DNA of 64,000 nucleotides, from NCBI GenBank assembly GCA_020055645.1, contig CM034548.1, forward strand, positions 2,294,001-2,358,000, read 5' to 3'. Within the stretch, counting starts at the first letter, position 1; each line of letters opens with the position of its first letter. The stretch comes from Tomocerus qinae. Taxonomy: Eukaryota > Arthropoda > Collembola > Entomobryomorpha > Tomoceridae. The position numbers and the translations under genes were made by a program. Shown here piece by piece: positions 1 to 12,887 of this stretch. Under the pieces are notes generated by a model. The model was given only the letters and a program-made list of their open reading frames with translations. It was not told where the DNA came from and did not search any database.

Positions 1-515
1 TTAATGGTATTTACTACCACCTAAACATTGGTGGTAAATGATACAATTGGTAAGAAATGGTAAAAAATAGTTTTATTTAAATTTCGTACAGACTTTTGAA
101 TAAAATTCTACACTAATACATAAAATACCATTACAACTGACTATTGTTGTCCTAAATCAACTGCCCAACTTAATGTGTGTTAATTAATCCAAGAAAGAGT
201 CAACTAATTGGGACAAAATCATCCTTATTGAATAGTTAATTTTAGTCAAATGAGCACTTTTCTAATTAAATGAAAGTTGGCTGCATATCAAGCGAATAAA
301 TGTCGTTTAAATGGCCTTTTCATTACTTCAGTGAACATACAAATATTATAAATTTTAATTAGAAATATTTTAGAGAAAATAGAGCATGCAAACTTATTTT
401 AATGTGTCGTTTGTGTATCTCTGCTAAGTGTTCATTGTAATTTACCATTTTTACCATTAATGCATTAACACCAATGATGGTAAAAAAGGATAAAAAGTGG
501 TAAAGTTTTTAAAGT
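1..515. repeat. hAT-like MITE, copy 1, cut by window edge
   Basis: This stretch is a diverged copy of the elements at 25306-25903 and 49999-50573. It shares the inner inverted-repeat block built on GGTATTTA and TACCAC, the following GGTAAAAAATAG block, and the right-hand block near 445-515 where TTTACCATTTTTACCATTAA and GATGGTAAAAAAGG occur in the same order. The left terminal inverted repeat lies before base 1. The right tip should read like TTTTGTACACTG but is degraded after about 510, so the end is approximate. It has no coding capacity. I infer a non-autonomous hAT element by homology to the two complete copies. Confidence 0.75.
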
Positions 516-3273
516 AGAATGAAGATGATGATGAAGAAATGAATGTTGATCTAACCGAACCTATGAACGTATCTCTATCGTCTGACGACAACGTTGAAAT
601 CTAAATTCGTACTAATATGCTCATTCACTATTTTTTAGAAATTAATTTTACATTGAAATAATACGAAAATTTGACATTGAAATTTTTTATTTTTCCATTC
701 GAAATATAGTTCCCCATATCGTAATAATTCCCCATGTGGGGAACTATAAGAATATTTTTGACCAAAATATGGTCTCCAAATGGGAGTTCCCCTGGGGAAC
801 TAAATCGATTAATACGGTAAATCTCCAAGCCTCTCAGATACAAAATATATATTGTGAGACTAACTATATCACTATAATAATAGCAATTTAAGTAAATTAT
901 ATTTAACTATTCGAATATTTCCTTAAAACTTCTAAGATTGAGGAACAAGTTATACACACAAGGGTTAAGGTATCTAGCGAGGATCGTTAATGGGTGTGGA
1001 TGATGCTCGCAGATAAAGACAGAAAGGCAGGAGGCTAAGGCCGAGAAATAGAAAATAAAGCCTAATTTGGATGGTAGCAACCTAAACCAATAAATCAATA
1101 AAATTTTCTGGTTAAATATGCGCAATAAATGGGAACAAAAAGTTCTGTCATGTACTCAGGGCTATTAAAGCATTTGCTGAATGCAATTCAAATTTTCCGG
1201 CAAACGATGGCAAATACATTACTAGGTGTCAGAGGAAAGGAGTGGAAGAGATTAGAAGTTTTCTCATCTTCTTCACTAAACAATTATTTGACACTATAAG
1301 CTGACTGTGACAGGAAATCGGAACAATTCGCTAGAGCAAGTGTGGAGGAAAGACTAGATTAAAAAATCCATATGTAGTTTGGTAGGAGACTCTTGCGGTG
1401 TGCACATCAACAGTATGAATGACCTGTGAGGAATGGCACTCGAGAGAGAGAGAGATAGGAGCTATTTGCATAAAATTTAACGGTTAAATGCTAACCTACA
1501 AAACATAGCTGTAAGACTAGACATTTGGTAACATCTTTCAATTTCCAATTCTCTCATTGATTATTTTTCATGGTTTCCTAGCTACAGTGAAGTATTTTCT
1601 TCGTCTGCTCCATTTATTTATTTTATGCTTTCCTTCAACGTCGGGTGGGAAGAAAAACTACTGTGCACAACACCAAGGAAGCAAGCAAAGTCAAGTAGCA
1701 AACTCCTTTTCTTAAGACCCGAGGAAACGACAGTGGGAGAGGAGCCTATTGTTAGCAGACGTCTTTCCCACTTTCAGTTTTATTCTTCATGAGAGAAAGA
1801 TATTAATATCTATAATGGAGGAAAATATGTAGATAGAGCAGAAGTGCCAGGGAAAATAACAGAGTTGGTGCTCCTCTGATGCTGATCTGCGTACTCCACC
1901 AAACCACGTCATATTTAATATTCCCTAGTGCAACCCACCTTCAATATCTTTGCTATCATTTTGCTCGACTTGAGTTGCCTCATTTGACAGCCAACCACTC
2001 CAGCATCTTCACCTCACAAAAGGTTGTCAATCTTATTTACCAGATTGTGTAATAAAATGCATATATTTGCATAAGAGAGCTACTCATAATTTTGGAGATT
2101 AAAGTCTGGAGTAGAGAAAATCTCCTAAAATGATGAAAACAACCTTTTCGGAATCAGATTTTCTGAAAATTGAGGAATTTGAAATTTAATTTACTGGGAG
2201 ATGAAACCTTGCGTCGTTAGGATCTTCTATTTAATATAATAACGTCTACAACAAATGGAAATAGCATCTTATCGTTACTATATGTGTATGCAAAAGCCAA
2301 TCACTTTTCCTTAACAGCTACTTCAGCACTTCTGCCGATAAGACTTTTCTTGCCATGTCATTCACATCCAATGTGTTCACTATACAAACAGAACATCTAA
2401 AATCGCATCATCGAAGCAACTAGAAAACAAGTCAAAGTAGCTGTTTCTGTAGAACCAACTTCCCAACACATCCTACGTACATTTCGGGATCTAAATATTT
2501 CACCTAGACGTCCTACCCGCTTCCCCAATAGATTGGGAGTTGCCTCACCAAATTCCAACATTCAGCATACCTACCTAAATATTTAGACCCTTAATCATAT
2601 ATAAATCTGCTCAAAAATGACACACTTATACTAGACTCCCGAAACTTTCGATAAGCCTGACAATATTTTCTTTTCACTCTGGAATAACTGTAGAGAGGCA
2701 CTTTCAGGGGATCCATACAACCTTAATCTCAATATATTTAACATTTTGCATAGACAAGAGATCTGAGTAGTTGGCAATTCTGTTTGGCATTTGGCACTGC
2801 CACATATGGATTTATAACACATACTATAACGAATCCAAATGGTAAATTAATGTGTGGACATTCGGCATTCGCGTCCACAGCTCCCCTCGGTGACATTTTG
2901 TAGTCCAAATCATCCAAATAATAATACATCTTTTAATTAGAACTCATGGAACCCATGTTAGAACCCGTATTAGATGTATGTAAGTTCACGTACTTACAAC
3001 TACTGTAAGATATCCAATGACAAATCATAATATTCTTTTGGGTGGTTCCATTTGGGTCATTACTATTAGCTTTCTTTATATTAGCCTCTTATTGACCTGT
3101 TTGGATCATACCATTCCATATGTTTTTTAAATAGCAACTAAGGCCGAGTTATTTATTTTTGAAACTTGCAGGTTTAAATAACTTATATTATGGAGTAAAT
3201 AATAAAAATAATAATAAAATCAAAATGCGCACTGTATTACTATCGTCACATCGTCAGCGATGCTCATTTTTAG
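516..3273. other. non-coding AT-rich stretch
   Basis: No open frame here looks like protein: the few frames of 60-70 codons are low-complexity or start at near-cognate codons. A region near 1600-1750 is richer in GC than its surroundings but shows no splice or coding pattern I can defend. No RNA gene was recognised. Confidence 0.5.
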
Positions 3274-3334
3274 TCCTATTAATTGGTCTTTTGCTCGTGG
3301 CTGAAGAAGCATAACAAAAGACCAATTAATAGGA
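3274..3334. repeat. short perfect inverted repeat (foldback)
   Basis: A 20-bp arm beginning TCCTATTAATTGG at 3274-3293 is repeated exactly as its reverse complement at 3315-3334, separated by 21 bp. Perfect arms of this length in AT-rich DNA are unlikely by chance. They suggest a miniature foldback element or its remnant. No target duplication could be assigned. Confidence 0.6.
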
Positions 3335-4873
3335 TTGTGACACCGACTTAAGGCTTACTTAGCCTTCAGCTCACCATCAGTATACCACGTGTTGTGAATT
3401 TGAAATGATCGACAAACACCTACAAGCACGCTACTTATCTTGGGGAATCGATATGATTTTCGCGCAAATTTTGTGGTTAATTTTTTTAAAACCCACCTTT
3501 AAACTCATGGGGTCGGCGTAGAAAGCGTACATGGGTGTCATAAGCGTAAATTCTAACTCTAGACCCCCAAACTTTGAATAATTTTCCTGTAGTTAATATT
3601 TGATGTTTGAAATATGGAGCATTACATATCCTCAGTAAATATGTCAAGGACTAGGAACAAAGTACTTCTTTTGAAATGATCACAAATCGGAAATGCTTTC
3701 TAGCTAAGCAAGCCCTTATTTTGCATTAGTAAGAGAATAATATACAGATAGTAAAAAGCATTAAGATGTAATACCAACAGAAAGGTTTCTCTTAGGTAAG
3801 AAACATTAGCCAGACAATAACAATTAACAATAGATGAGTTCACTGCTCACACTATTTTGTACTTTATTGGCATATAAAATTTTCAATAAAACGAAGTGCT
3901 CTGTTCTCTTCGTTGCTTAAGGGCGAAAGTGGAGAAGTAGAGCTTTAAAGGTGTGAGCGATTTCAAACAGAAATCAATATACTCGGAGCGAGTATTAACA
4001 AAGAGGAAGTAATTAGAAGAAGAGCCATTCACAAAGACAGAATGGACTTTACTTACTCGACATCTTTAATGGAATGAAACGGAGGAATAGAAGGAAGTCT
4101 CCTAAAAGATTTTTGTTTGCTATTGTGAAGAAGGTGTACCTCAACCAAGTTAAAGAAAAGGGCAGAAAATCCTATGCTTGTTAGGTACACCAATTTCAAC
4201 TTTAACCAAAGTCACCGTATTCCCATTACCATTTTGTTTGACGAAATGCGGAAAATATGGAAAATGAAGTCCGGAAATTTGAATTTAGGCGAAATTTCAA
4301 CTCGATTTCTCAATATTTCTCATATTTCTCAATGGAAAATTTCCCATTAGGGCATGTCGTCTCTTAATGTCCTCGAATAGGTCGCTTTTCAATTAAAACT
4401 TGACGGCTGTTCGTTTTACAACTATGATGGTTTTACAGGCATGAACAAAGTTGAGTACATTGGAAAATTAGTTGTAACTAGTTGTGTGTGGTTAAGTAAT
4501 AAAAATATATCAGAATATTTTCATGAACTTAAAATCGCTCTAGATATGCTAAGCTGCCTTGATGTGGAAATGGGCAAAGAAAATCTACCCTGCTGTCCGT
4601 GCTTGATGATGATTGAAAATATTGGTCTTGTGAATAATTGTTATTGTTTAATACCAGATGGGTTGGATATATGGTAGGATTTTTGTTTGTTACAGACATG
4701 GCATTGATTTCCTATTTCAAGGAATTTTTCTTGAAAATAAATATTTGAACTAGTAAATACAATGCGCATGTGTATACGCATGCGCAGTTAATTTATTTCA
4801 AGTGAAATTTATTGTAATTTTTGAAATAAATTCCATGTATACTATTTATTTCAAATATTGCATTTTTCAAAGA
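3335..4873. other. non-coding stretch with one unassigned frame
   Basis: The only frame of note is 4441-4677 on the plus strand. It begins with ATG two bases after an acceptor-like TTTTACAG and runs 78 codons with several cysteines. It matches no family I recognise and has no convincing partner exon, so it is not called as a gene. Around 4690-4870 the DNA is rich in ATTTATTTCAA-like words and contains the near-palindrome GCGCATGTGTATACGCATGC. Confidence 0.4.
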
Positions 4874-5097
4874 ATCTTTACTCTACATAAACATAAAGTG
4901 GGGCATGCGCATGGGATTCTTTCATTATTCTTGAATAAATATTTGTATCTATGTCCGTAATATTTTGTAATTAATGAGCAAGGACTAGACTACTGAGTCC
5001 AATCAACGGTCTATGAAATTCGGGCCAATGCGCAGTCGCAAGAAATTTACTGATTGCAACATTTTCTAGCACACTTTGTGTGCTAGGATTCAACTAG
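4874..5097 (+). repeat. dispersed repeat A, copy 1 (inverted relative of 14800-15032)
   Basis: About 224 bp aligned end to end with the reverse complement of 14800-15032. Shared landmarks in order are ATCTTTACTCTAC, the GCATGCGCATG / CATGCGCATG block, ATTTTGTAATTAATGAGCAA, GACTAGACTAC, CGGTCTATGAAATTCGGGCC, and the terminal palindrome CTAGCACACTTTGTGTGCTA at 5066-5085. It is non-coding. The sharp common ends and 3' palindrome suggest a mobile or foldback element, but no target duplication is evident. Confidence 0.8.
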
Positions 5098-5576
5098 TGT
5101 ATAATATTTTGCAAAAAATTTTTAAAATTTCATTTATTTATTTCTACGAAATATTTCAAGGGCCTTGTCTGGTTTGTTACGAATCTGAGATTTTATTACA
5201 GGGAATATATAACTTAAGTTAATTGTAAGCTTTTTTACTTGTGAATACCTAGTCGTTCTGCCACTCTAGTGAAGAGTGCTTTGAAGTTTCTATACGAAAT
5301 CAAAGTTTGATAGTTGCGTCAAATAAATAATGAGCTCTAAAAGCTTCGATGCCTTCAGAGATCCTGTGCTTTCCTATATTCTTCCATAAAGATCTCATTT
5401 TTTATTTGACGATCGGACAAAGGGGTATTTGTGGAGTTTTGAATTGACATGATTACGCCACAGGCGCTTCTAGCCATCGTAGAAGAGTGCCTAAACATCT
5501 AAGTTTTGGCGACTACCTACAGGCATTTAAAAATAATTACCACGCCGGCTAGTTACACTGGAGGTTTATTAAAACT

Positions 5577-5650
5577 GGACGAAAAAAATGCTGCGCCCCA
5601 GGCTCCATGTTAAACTAGGCTAAAATGAGGCGCAGCATTTTTTTTCGTCC
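5577..5650. repeat. 74-bp miniature foldback element
   Basis: The arms GGACGAAAAAAATGCTGCGC (from 5577) and GCGCAGCATTTTTTTTCGTC (to 5649) are almost perfect reverse complements, about 21-22 bp, around a loop of about 31 bp. Beyond the arms similarity stops at once, which gives clean boundaries as expected for a very short MITE. Flanks read AAACT and AATTG, so no convincing target duplication is visible. Confidence 0.7.
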
Positions 5651-6078
5651 AATTGTTATATGCCTGTACAATACAATTTTTTACGAGACTACAATCCTAA
5701 TTATCCTAAATACATTTCGTCCTCATTTTGAATTCTAAAAATATTTTTCCTAAAGTGAAAGACCAACTAGGTGCAGCAACTGCGGCTAGAGCTAGCTGTA
5801 ATCATAAATTAATATATGCTTATGTCACATATTGGAGAATTAGTAGTAGAATATGAATTAAGTGTTAAAACGTGCACCAAAGAGTTGTAATTGTAAGCAT
5901 CGTTAATAATTTTTTAATTATGGTAATTGACAGTTGCCTCTTTGTGGAGGTTTTTGGACTGCCAATTCCACTTTATTGAGAATCTGAACTGTTACATTTT
6001 TAAGGTGAACATAAATCATTATTATAAAGTCACAATAAGATCGAGTAGTTGCAAGGTAATTATCATAAATTAGTTAAT
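5651..6078. other. non-coding stretch next to LINE relic
   Basis: AT-rich sequence with no frame of interest. Since the LINE fragment reads right to left, part of this stretch may be its 3' untranslated region, but no clear poly(A) or microsatellite tail marks an end. Confidence 0.4.
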
Positions 6079-6495
6079 TTAGCTATTAGCGTTAGCAACT
6101 GAATAAATACAAGAGTAGTCACAAAGATTTTCTACCTCCGATGGAGAACATTCATCTTCCTGTAGGTTAAGGAACAGCTTTTTTAGTTGACTAGAAAAAA
6201 TGCTTATTGATTTACTATTTTTAATACTTTCGGGAACTGAACACCATTCTCCCCGTGCTTGAAAGGAAAAAGATCTTTTTTTAAAACTGTTGTCATTACC
6301 CTCTATAGCTACATAATTTTTAGTAGAATTTCTAGTTATTCTAGTGCAGTATTCAGCACAATTAATATAATCAAAAAAATAATCAGGACAATTTTTGGTA
6401 AGTATTAAATAAGCAAATTTACAAGTTTCATATTTATACAAAAACGATAATATATTGTACCTATGTGCGGTTAGGAGCGTCTCGTCTCCGTGTCA
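6079..6495 (-). pseudogene. LINE (non-LTR retrotransposon) reverse transcriptase C-terminal remnant
   Basis: The minus-strand frame is open from about 6493 down to the stop at 6079. It reads like the tail that follows the RT domain in jockey/CR1-type LINE ORF2 proteins. A segment HRYNILSFLYK is followed by a tyrosine-rich helix, a TRITRNSTKNY segment, and the diagnostic KRSFSFQARGEWCSVPESIK, which corresponds to the family pattern of a basic residue, F/Y, a W, and L/VP-E-I/S-I. It ends SISIFSSQLKKLFL, again typical. No catalytic RT core or endonuclease is present nearby, and a stop lies just upstream, so it is a 5'-truncated dead copy. There is no ATG; it is not a cellular gene. Clade assignment is open. 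Confidence 0.8.
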
Positions 6496-6552
6496 AAAGT
6501 ATTATAGAGATTGTACACTACTTAAATATCCAATAATACGTACCTAGGTACC

Positions 6553-6813
6553 CCCATTAAAGCTAATGAGAATCTCAATGAACAGTTTTTAAAGATGTAC
6601 AACGCATAATTATACGCACATGCTTCCATTTCCCAAATTATTGCTGATATTGATATCTTCTGGCAATCAGTTAATAGGTCTTTTGAAAGCAAAGCTATTT
6701 CTATGGACAGTGAAAGCGTCGCTTTTCCTACAGAAGTTGATATGAGTACCAGTGAGAGGTTTACTCAGGTTTCCTGCACACCGATGTCATTTAGTAGGTT
6801 GGAGGGAAAGTGA
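6553..6813 (+). pseudogene. decayed coding-like frame, unknown
   Basis: Read in the frame of 6553, this stretch gives a protein-like sequence (PIKANENLNEQFLKMYNA, stop at 6607, then 67 open codons to TGA at 6811). The second part has balanced, non-repetitive composition including FWQSVNRSFESKAISMDSES. One in-frame stop and no clear start or splice sites suggest a remnant of a gene or transposon protein. I do not recognise the family; it could be chance. Confidence 0.25.
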
Positions 6814-7684
6814 CTGCCTACAACTCATTCAACAGTCAGTGTAATACTTCCATCCTGTAAGACATATTAAATCACTAATCTAAGAGGATATTGCATGTTG
6901 CTGGCCAAAGCATGGCAATTAAGGAAATCCTAGAAGCACAAAGTCATACTCGATGCTTAGTTACTAGTCATTCTATGTATTTATGAGCTAAGCATCATTT
7001 GCCCTAGCACTTACAAATCAAAGTACATAGCAATTAAAATAAACATAATCGGAACTTGCCTGAAATTAAATAATGAAAATGTTCTAAAGAAATCCTCTAA
7101 TGGTTAATTAATATAGGACATTCGCTGCGCGATGTAAAACGTCGCCAAAGCGTCTGAAACACTCTAATAGATAAAGCAAAATATGTCTGTTAATAGGGAC
7201 TTGATACTATGAAAAGTAAGCTACCTAAATATGAACAATTCTTACATTTCGAACAGATTTCCTTAATATTAAGCTATAATGATTGGCCCAATCTTGGGTG
7301 ATCAATCCGCTAGCATGAAAAGCTTTTTGATTTTTAAATTACAGGATTCTCATTTTGTGTTTTCAAGCGTGCAGTATTTTGTTCAATTTTTTGAATAGCT
7401 ACAATACACAATTTTTGTTTCCATTTGTGTTGATACGAAATGCTAATAGCTGTATATTTTAGATTAAACGTTCAAGTCATTTCAGTTTCAGAGGCTTTGC
7501 AAAATCCTGCTCATTATTAGTATATAAAGTGAAAAATTATGTTGCCCATTATACATAATAAATAAATAATAATAAGCTTCGTTGTTGGCTGATTAGATTC
7601 AACGTATTCTTACAATTATTTTGTCGTCCTATCGGCGACCCAAGACATTTCTTTAAAGAATAAATAACTAAAATTTGCATTACA
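6814..7684. other. non-coding AT-rich stretch
   Basis: No frames, repeats or RNA genes recognised. Confidence 0.4.
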
Positions 7685-8040
7685 AAAGAGTATCTGATTA
7701 GATTTCGAGCCAAATCGAACTCTTCTACTCTCTAGAAGGATCCAAAAATTCCAAAAAATTTATCAGTTTTCAAAAAAACATTGAAATTGTCAAATTGTGA
7801 CAGTGAAAAAAATCTCCAAAGTTTCGACTTGTGTCAAACCCTGGTTGGCAAGTAGAAAATATATCCCAGTCAGTTTTCAAAAAAATAGATCGAATAGAAA
7901 AAGTTTTCAATTTTTTCAAATGCGAAGAATGAGACATTTTATGAAACTAGCATCTAAATTTAATCTTCTACCTACCTGTCAATTTTGACACAAATCGGAT
8001 GAGTAGTTTCGGAGCTATCGGAGTCAGCTACAGCTTCGAA
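7685..8040. repeat. probable degenerate dispersed repeat
   Basis: The stretch has many short internal echoes of AGTTTTCAAAAAAA and AATTTTGAC, and ends with ACACAAATCGGATGAGTAGT followed by TTCGGAGCTATCGGAGT. That closing phrase resembles a motif common in dispersed repeats of many invertebrates. A 63-codon frame (7797-7988) is lysine/phenylalanine-rich and has no real start, so it is not a gene. No second copy lies in this window, so the call rests on the motif alone. Confidence 0.3.
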
Positions 8041-8168
8041 ATTTTTTAGTACTACTATATACTACCTGCCTATGATATAATTAAAATAATGTTACCAACT
8101 TTTCACAATGAAAGTGTACTTAATTACTACTTAGTTCCTATGTGTAGGCCCTGCTTAAAAGCTGATTT

Positions 8169-8280
8169 GCCAGCAGTTTATTTTAGCTTGAATTTTCGCA
8201 AATAATAAAATCTCAATTTTAGATTTACATTTACTAAAATAAAGATAAAATGATATTTTGTTGTATCAAAAACTGCTGGC
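8169..8280. repeat. small inverted-repeat element (about 112 bp)
   Basis: GCCAGCAGTTT at 8169-8179 faces AAACTGCTGGC at 8270-8280 as a perfect inverted repeat, with an AT-rich interior containing TTATTTTAG and CTAAAATAAA as weaker inner arms. The size and design fit a MITE relic. No target duplication was found. Confidence 0.45.
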
Positions 8281-11200
8281 TGGTCTCTATGAATAAAAGT
8301 CACAATACAAGAAATAATCAAGATATCTGAGGGAGCTTTAATTGAGATTATTATGGAAGGTACATATTCCTTTAGGCATCTCTTACGTATCTTTAGGTAA
8401 CTGAATACCTCCCTAGATAAAAAGCTTCAGGATCTTTTAGCACTCTGCTATACTGTGTTTATTGATGCGTACGACTTACTAATGATGTCAGTATTGCATT
8501 ACAGACTACGCATCACACAGGTAGGACTAGTCTAGCAGCATCTAGTCAGGTGTATTATTCCCGGAATGTTGAAGTACGCATTGTTTAGCTGAAATCATAA
8601 ACTAAGCACAAACACTAATGAGATTTTTGGTGAGATTTATTTACATTAGTACATCCGTTGCCTGTACACATTGCGCATAAGAAACTTTTTCAGTTATAAC
8701 TTTGCATTACTCTGCTGCCCAAAGAATCTAAAACGAAATTTAAGCTAACCTTTAGACATGCACAGATATACCATTATTGTTACTGCCTAAACATTACGTG
8801 CAGCACATGCATGTAGTCTCTATTAAATAATATATTATGCAGTATAGCATGTGGACTAAGTGCTCAAAGTTTCAACATCAAGGACAGAAATATTGACGCC
8901 GTAATCGACATAATGACTTGATCCACAAGCTAAATTGAAATTCTCCTTATTGTTTTCGTAATTTGATCATAACGGATATTGATAAGACATTGATGAAACT
9001 TGCAAAATTATTTCACAGATGAGTTGAACTACCAATCTTGCACCAAACGTTATTTATTACGTTATTAGTATAAGTAGCTATTAGATCAGACTTGCGTCCC
9101 CAGAGACAATGTTTTTTGACTCAGCGGTGGAATGTCAACTTTGTTTACCCTAACTGGAGCAACCTGTTATGAAATGGTAATTATATTAGTTTTAGCTAAT
9201 AATAGTTATTGGAAGTCTGATAAAATGTTTAGAAAGTTTGATTAACATTTGAGAAAGTCTAATTTCCAGTTTCCATTATCATTAATGTGGGATATTCCAT
9301 TCCATCAGTACCGTATTTAGAAGTCGATTTCGGAGGGAGCAATGACGTCACATGGAAAATTTTGGCTTATTTCGTCTAAAATGAGTCAAAAATAGCCTAA
9401 AAATCACATAAAATCGCACGAAGCCCGAAATTTTTTGCCATTTAGAGAAAAAATTTTCCCTTTTCTTGGATTTCAGGGCCCCCAATGCCCCCTCAATACC
9501 ATTCCATGCCAACAGCGATTGAGTTACCTTGATCAGATATAACACGATTTTTTTATCTAGGTCTCGGGCTTTAATAGATTGTACATGCTCACAGTATTGG
9601 TTTTAGTAATTCGTTCGTTGGAAAGGAATCTTCGATATACAGAATTATGGGTGGACGTTGAACAGATATTATGTTTTCTATCACAGTGAAAGTTATTGAA
9701 AGCCTGTCCAGTGAAAGTGTCGAGTAAGCGAGCGTATTGTAGCTATTACTTCATGACCTCTAGTTTATATAGTACGCTAGAGTCAGCAATGCTAGTAACC
9801 ATTCTATTGATAGGCAAATACTTATCGTTATTTCGGAAATTAATTTTGGGATAGAAATGTAAAAGATCTTAAGTTTTTCAAAATATATCTTCGTGGCTTC
9901 ATTTTAGCAACTGAAATCTTGTACTGACCAAATTAATGTAATTATTGTACCGAATGATTGCGTCCTATCCAGCTTTAGTTGAGCTATGCAAAGTTTAATG
10001 CTATGTTAATTGCACTGCAAGATGCGGGCCCTCCACACGGTTCCCCTATCTGCAAAGTTGTACTATCTATATGCATCTGCCACACATTGATACCTTAAGA
10101 GATTTTGCTTTCGCTGTAATTTCTCGTTTCAGCTTTAAGCATTAGATAGATTTTTGACACAAAGTTGGTTTGTGCGATGGACTGAAAAATAAGTACGCCA
10201 CTGCAGAAACTTTTTGATGGAACATTGTCCCGGTGCGATGCGTCCATTTCTTTACTTAGCTCTCTTTCCCGAAGTCTTCCTTTTCCCATCTGCCTTAATT
10301 ATGTATGTGGTGCCACTACCAACGAAAGGAATCTGATGCGTGTCTCAATTCCCTTATAGCAAAATCCACTCACACAATCAATCTATGGCTGAGGGAAACT
10401 GACTTGGTTTGGCTGACTGAGCGGAGACAGATTTCTGGTGGAGGGAGGGAAGTCGAGGAAGAGAAGACTTGGACAGAAAGTCGAAGAGATAAATTATGGA
10501 AGATCCCGCAAGAATTACTTATGAAATGGAAATACTTCGTCGCCTTTACCTATGCACTCTCTCAACCTTTCACGTCATATTTACCGACTTAATGTTTTCA
10601 GTTTCGTCCGTTTATGAAGTGGCGACGCTACTTTTGACATTCCACCTTCCAGTACTCTGCTGCAATAAGGACGTATGGCTTTACATGCTGAAGTCTTCCC
10701 GAAAGCCACAAAAAGAAATGCTCAAATGCCAAAAATTTTCGCTTGACTCATTTTTGTCAAAAACGAAACCATGAAATTTTCGCCGTCCCCAAAACTCATA
10801 TCTGTATACGTGCATGGCTCCTGCTATACTGTCACTATGCTAGAAATTTTTGGACGGAAGGAATAATTCCTTTAAACGTTTACAGAAATCGTTAAGGCTT
10901 ATAAAGGTTTAGTTCGAAAATGGACAAAATTGAGCATTAAGCCTGGGGGAGTGGTTCAAACCCAAAATTGATATAACTGTAGTTCTATTCTATTTATTCA
11001 TTATTTCACTGTTACCAATACCTACTATTACTATTATTTCACCTCTGAGCAAAGTTTCGTTCCAACCGCGGCTAAAAATTGGCTAGCCAGCCAGATAAAA
11101 TAGGTGGAGTCGAGTAGATAGCTGGCCAAATTGTTTTTAAAAAAAATACCATCAAGCATTGGTATTTTTCTCAGTTTCCATGCTAGGCCTCATTTTCTAT

Positions 11201-11818
11201 TTCATTTTTAGTCCGCCTCCACTTAATCGGCTAGTAAAATAGTCGGCTGAGTTTTGCTAGCTTCCTGGATCCAGGAATTTTCACATCTACAGTTTGACAA
11301 CCTTGGGAACTCAAAGTTTGGTAAAATCTAAATAAATGTTTAATAATTACATTAAGACGAAGTGATATGGTTATATTGCTGAAAGGTTATTTAAGGCATT
11401 TAAAGTAAAGAAAACAGCCAATGAAAAATGAAAACATGGTCAATGTCAAATAAGGTTAAGTAATATGTACCTTTAAACGTGTGTAATTCATTCAAATAAT
11501 TTACGAAGTTTTGTTTTCTTTCTCCTATATTATGTAGCCTGACTATTTAGCAGGGGACATTTCATTAGTTGTAGAATTCGTTGATGGGAATTTCATTTTT
11601 CCTTTGTTTTTGTGGTGGTATTTTCAACAAATGAACAATTGAGCGGCAGTTATTTGCGATGTCCACTGTATTGTATGTAGCCATGGTCTTTTTCAACCTA
11701 TCATCTATGTCTACGTATACTGATGCAGATGCTTTCCATTGATAAGAATCAATCAGTATTAAATTCTGTCGCCGGTAAATTGCTTCATTTCATTTCAGTT
11801 GTGTTAGCCTTCTAAACT
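8281..11818. other. long non-coding stretch
   Basis: No frame stands out. Overlapping frames at 10305-10774 have ordinary codon-like texture but no homology I recognise, and read differently in each frame. Near 9330-9500 the DNA resembles a transposon relic (GGAGGGAGCAATGACGTCAC, later GGGCCCCCAATGCCCCCTC) but no partner copy exists here. At 11060-11270 there are weak inverted similarities around GGCTAGCCAGCC and GGCTAGTAAAATAG. Confidence 0.4.
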
Positions 11819-11955
11819 GTTAGTTGTAAAACTCGGTGGTAAAACTGCCGTATCTGGTTGTAAAACTGCCGTATCTGGTTGTAAAACTGCCGTAGCTGAT
11901 TGTAAAACTGCATTGCATGGTTGTAAAACGTCACTACCCCAGGATGTAAAACTTT
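11819..11955. repeat. 21-bp minisatellite, about six units
   Basis: The unit TGGTTGTAAAACTGCCGTAT plus one base recurs with 21-bp spacing, best preserved at 11838-11900, degenerating on both sides but keeping the TGTAAAAC core. Because 21 is a multiple of three, the minus strand stays open and encodes a seven-residue repeat (QFYNQIR). This open frame is a by-product of the repeat and not evidence for a gene. Confidence 0.85.
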
Positions 11956-12357
11956 GGATGTGAAAATTCTCAATACCGACTGGATACCGAACACTGCTCT
12001 GACGCTCTGAGCAACTTGTTACCGATATTGATATTGATATATGTCATGGTTTACTTCACTATAATCCTGTTAGTCCAGGAAATGATATTATTACCAGCAG
12101 CAACCCTAGCACAAATTATTCCTTGCGCCTGCGTACTAACACGAATTTCATCTACATAATCCATCAGTATTTTTTCAGATGTCCACCGTTTTGGCAAAAG
12201 TCAGTTTGACCTTTGACAGAAAGCTATGGCTTGACAAATTATTTTTTAACAGTTTGGCAAAAGGTACTTTTCGTGCAACTAATGTTTATTAGGTCAGCAT
12301 TCAGCAATTACAATTACATGTAATCAAAAGAAATATCCAAGTTTCGTCAATCAAATT

Positions 12358-12837
12358 TTATGCAGTAGCAGACAACATGTTAGTATCCTGGGCTTTAAAG
12401 GAGCTCTCGTTTATTGTTTTTATTATCATTACTAACCATAGCATATTTGTATTTATTGCTTTGAAATCATCGTAAACAATCAAATATACCAATTTCCTCC
12501 TGGTGAGGGCTTTTACACTGTCAAATATTAAAATAGTATTAAGTAGTATAAATATTGTTGATTTATCACCGTTTATCAAAAGGTGTAAGTAGTTGTAGTA
12601 TTGCAACGAATAATTGAATAGCCTTAATGGAAACGAAGTCGATATCTGCTTTTGTACAATAATGCAGTTTCTAAACAAACAAAACATTTTTGTAAACACA
12701 ACATTAGGATTTCTAGATTTTACATAATTGACAATTATACGAGGGACACGAGAGTTTACGATTTCTCCCCTATAGATATACCTAGACATATACCTACCAA
12801 CAATTTTCTTATTTGAATAAATAAACGTGTTAGACAT
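12358..12837 (-). other. unrecognised 159-codon open frame
   Basis: A minus-strand frame of 159 codons is long for such AT-rich DNA. Its product is rich in I, N, Y and L, with a basic first half (YMSRYIYRGEIV) and a hydrophobic centre (STIFILLNTILIFDSVKA). I recognise no domain. Its first codon lies about 50 bp from the inverted-repeat element at 12888. No promoter, splice or poly(A) context supports it. It may be chance or a transposon relic. Confidence 0.2.
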
Positions 12838-12887
12838 CTGAGAGTTCCTAGGATGATCAGATTACCCCGACACAAAGAAATGGGTTT

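Noticed and set aside
11812..11994. Protein with a QFYNQIR heptad-like repeat
   Set aside because: Caused by a 21-bp minisatellite; flanking units degenerate without regard to codons.
12358..12837. 159-codon minus-strand frame as a gene
   Set aside because: No domain, promoter or splice context, and composition driven by AT content. Kept only as an unrecognised frame at low confidence.
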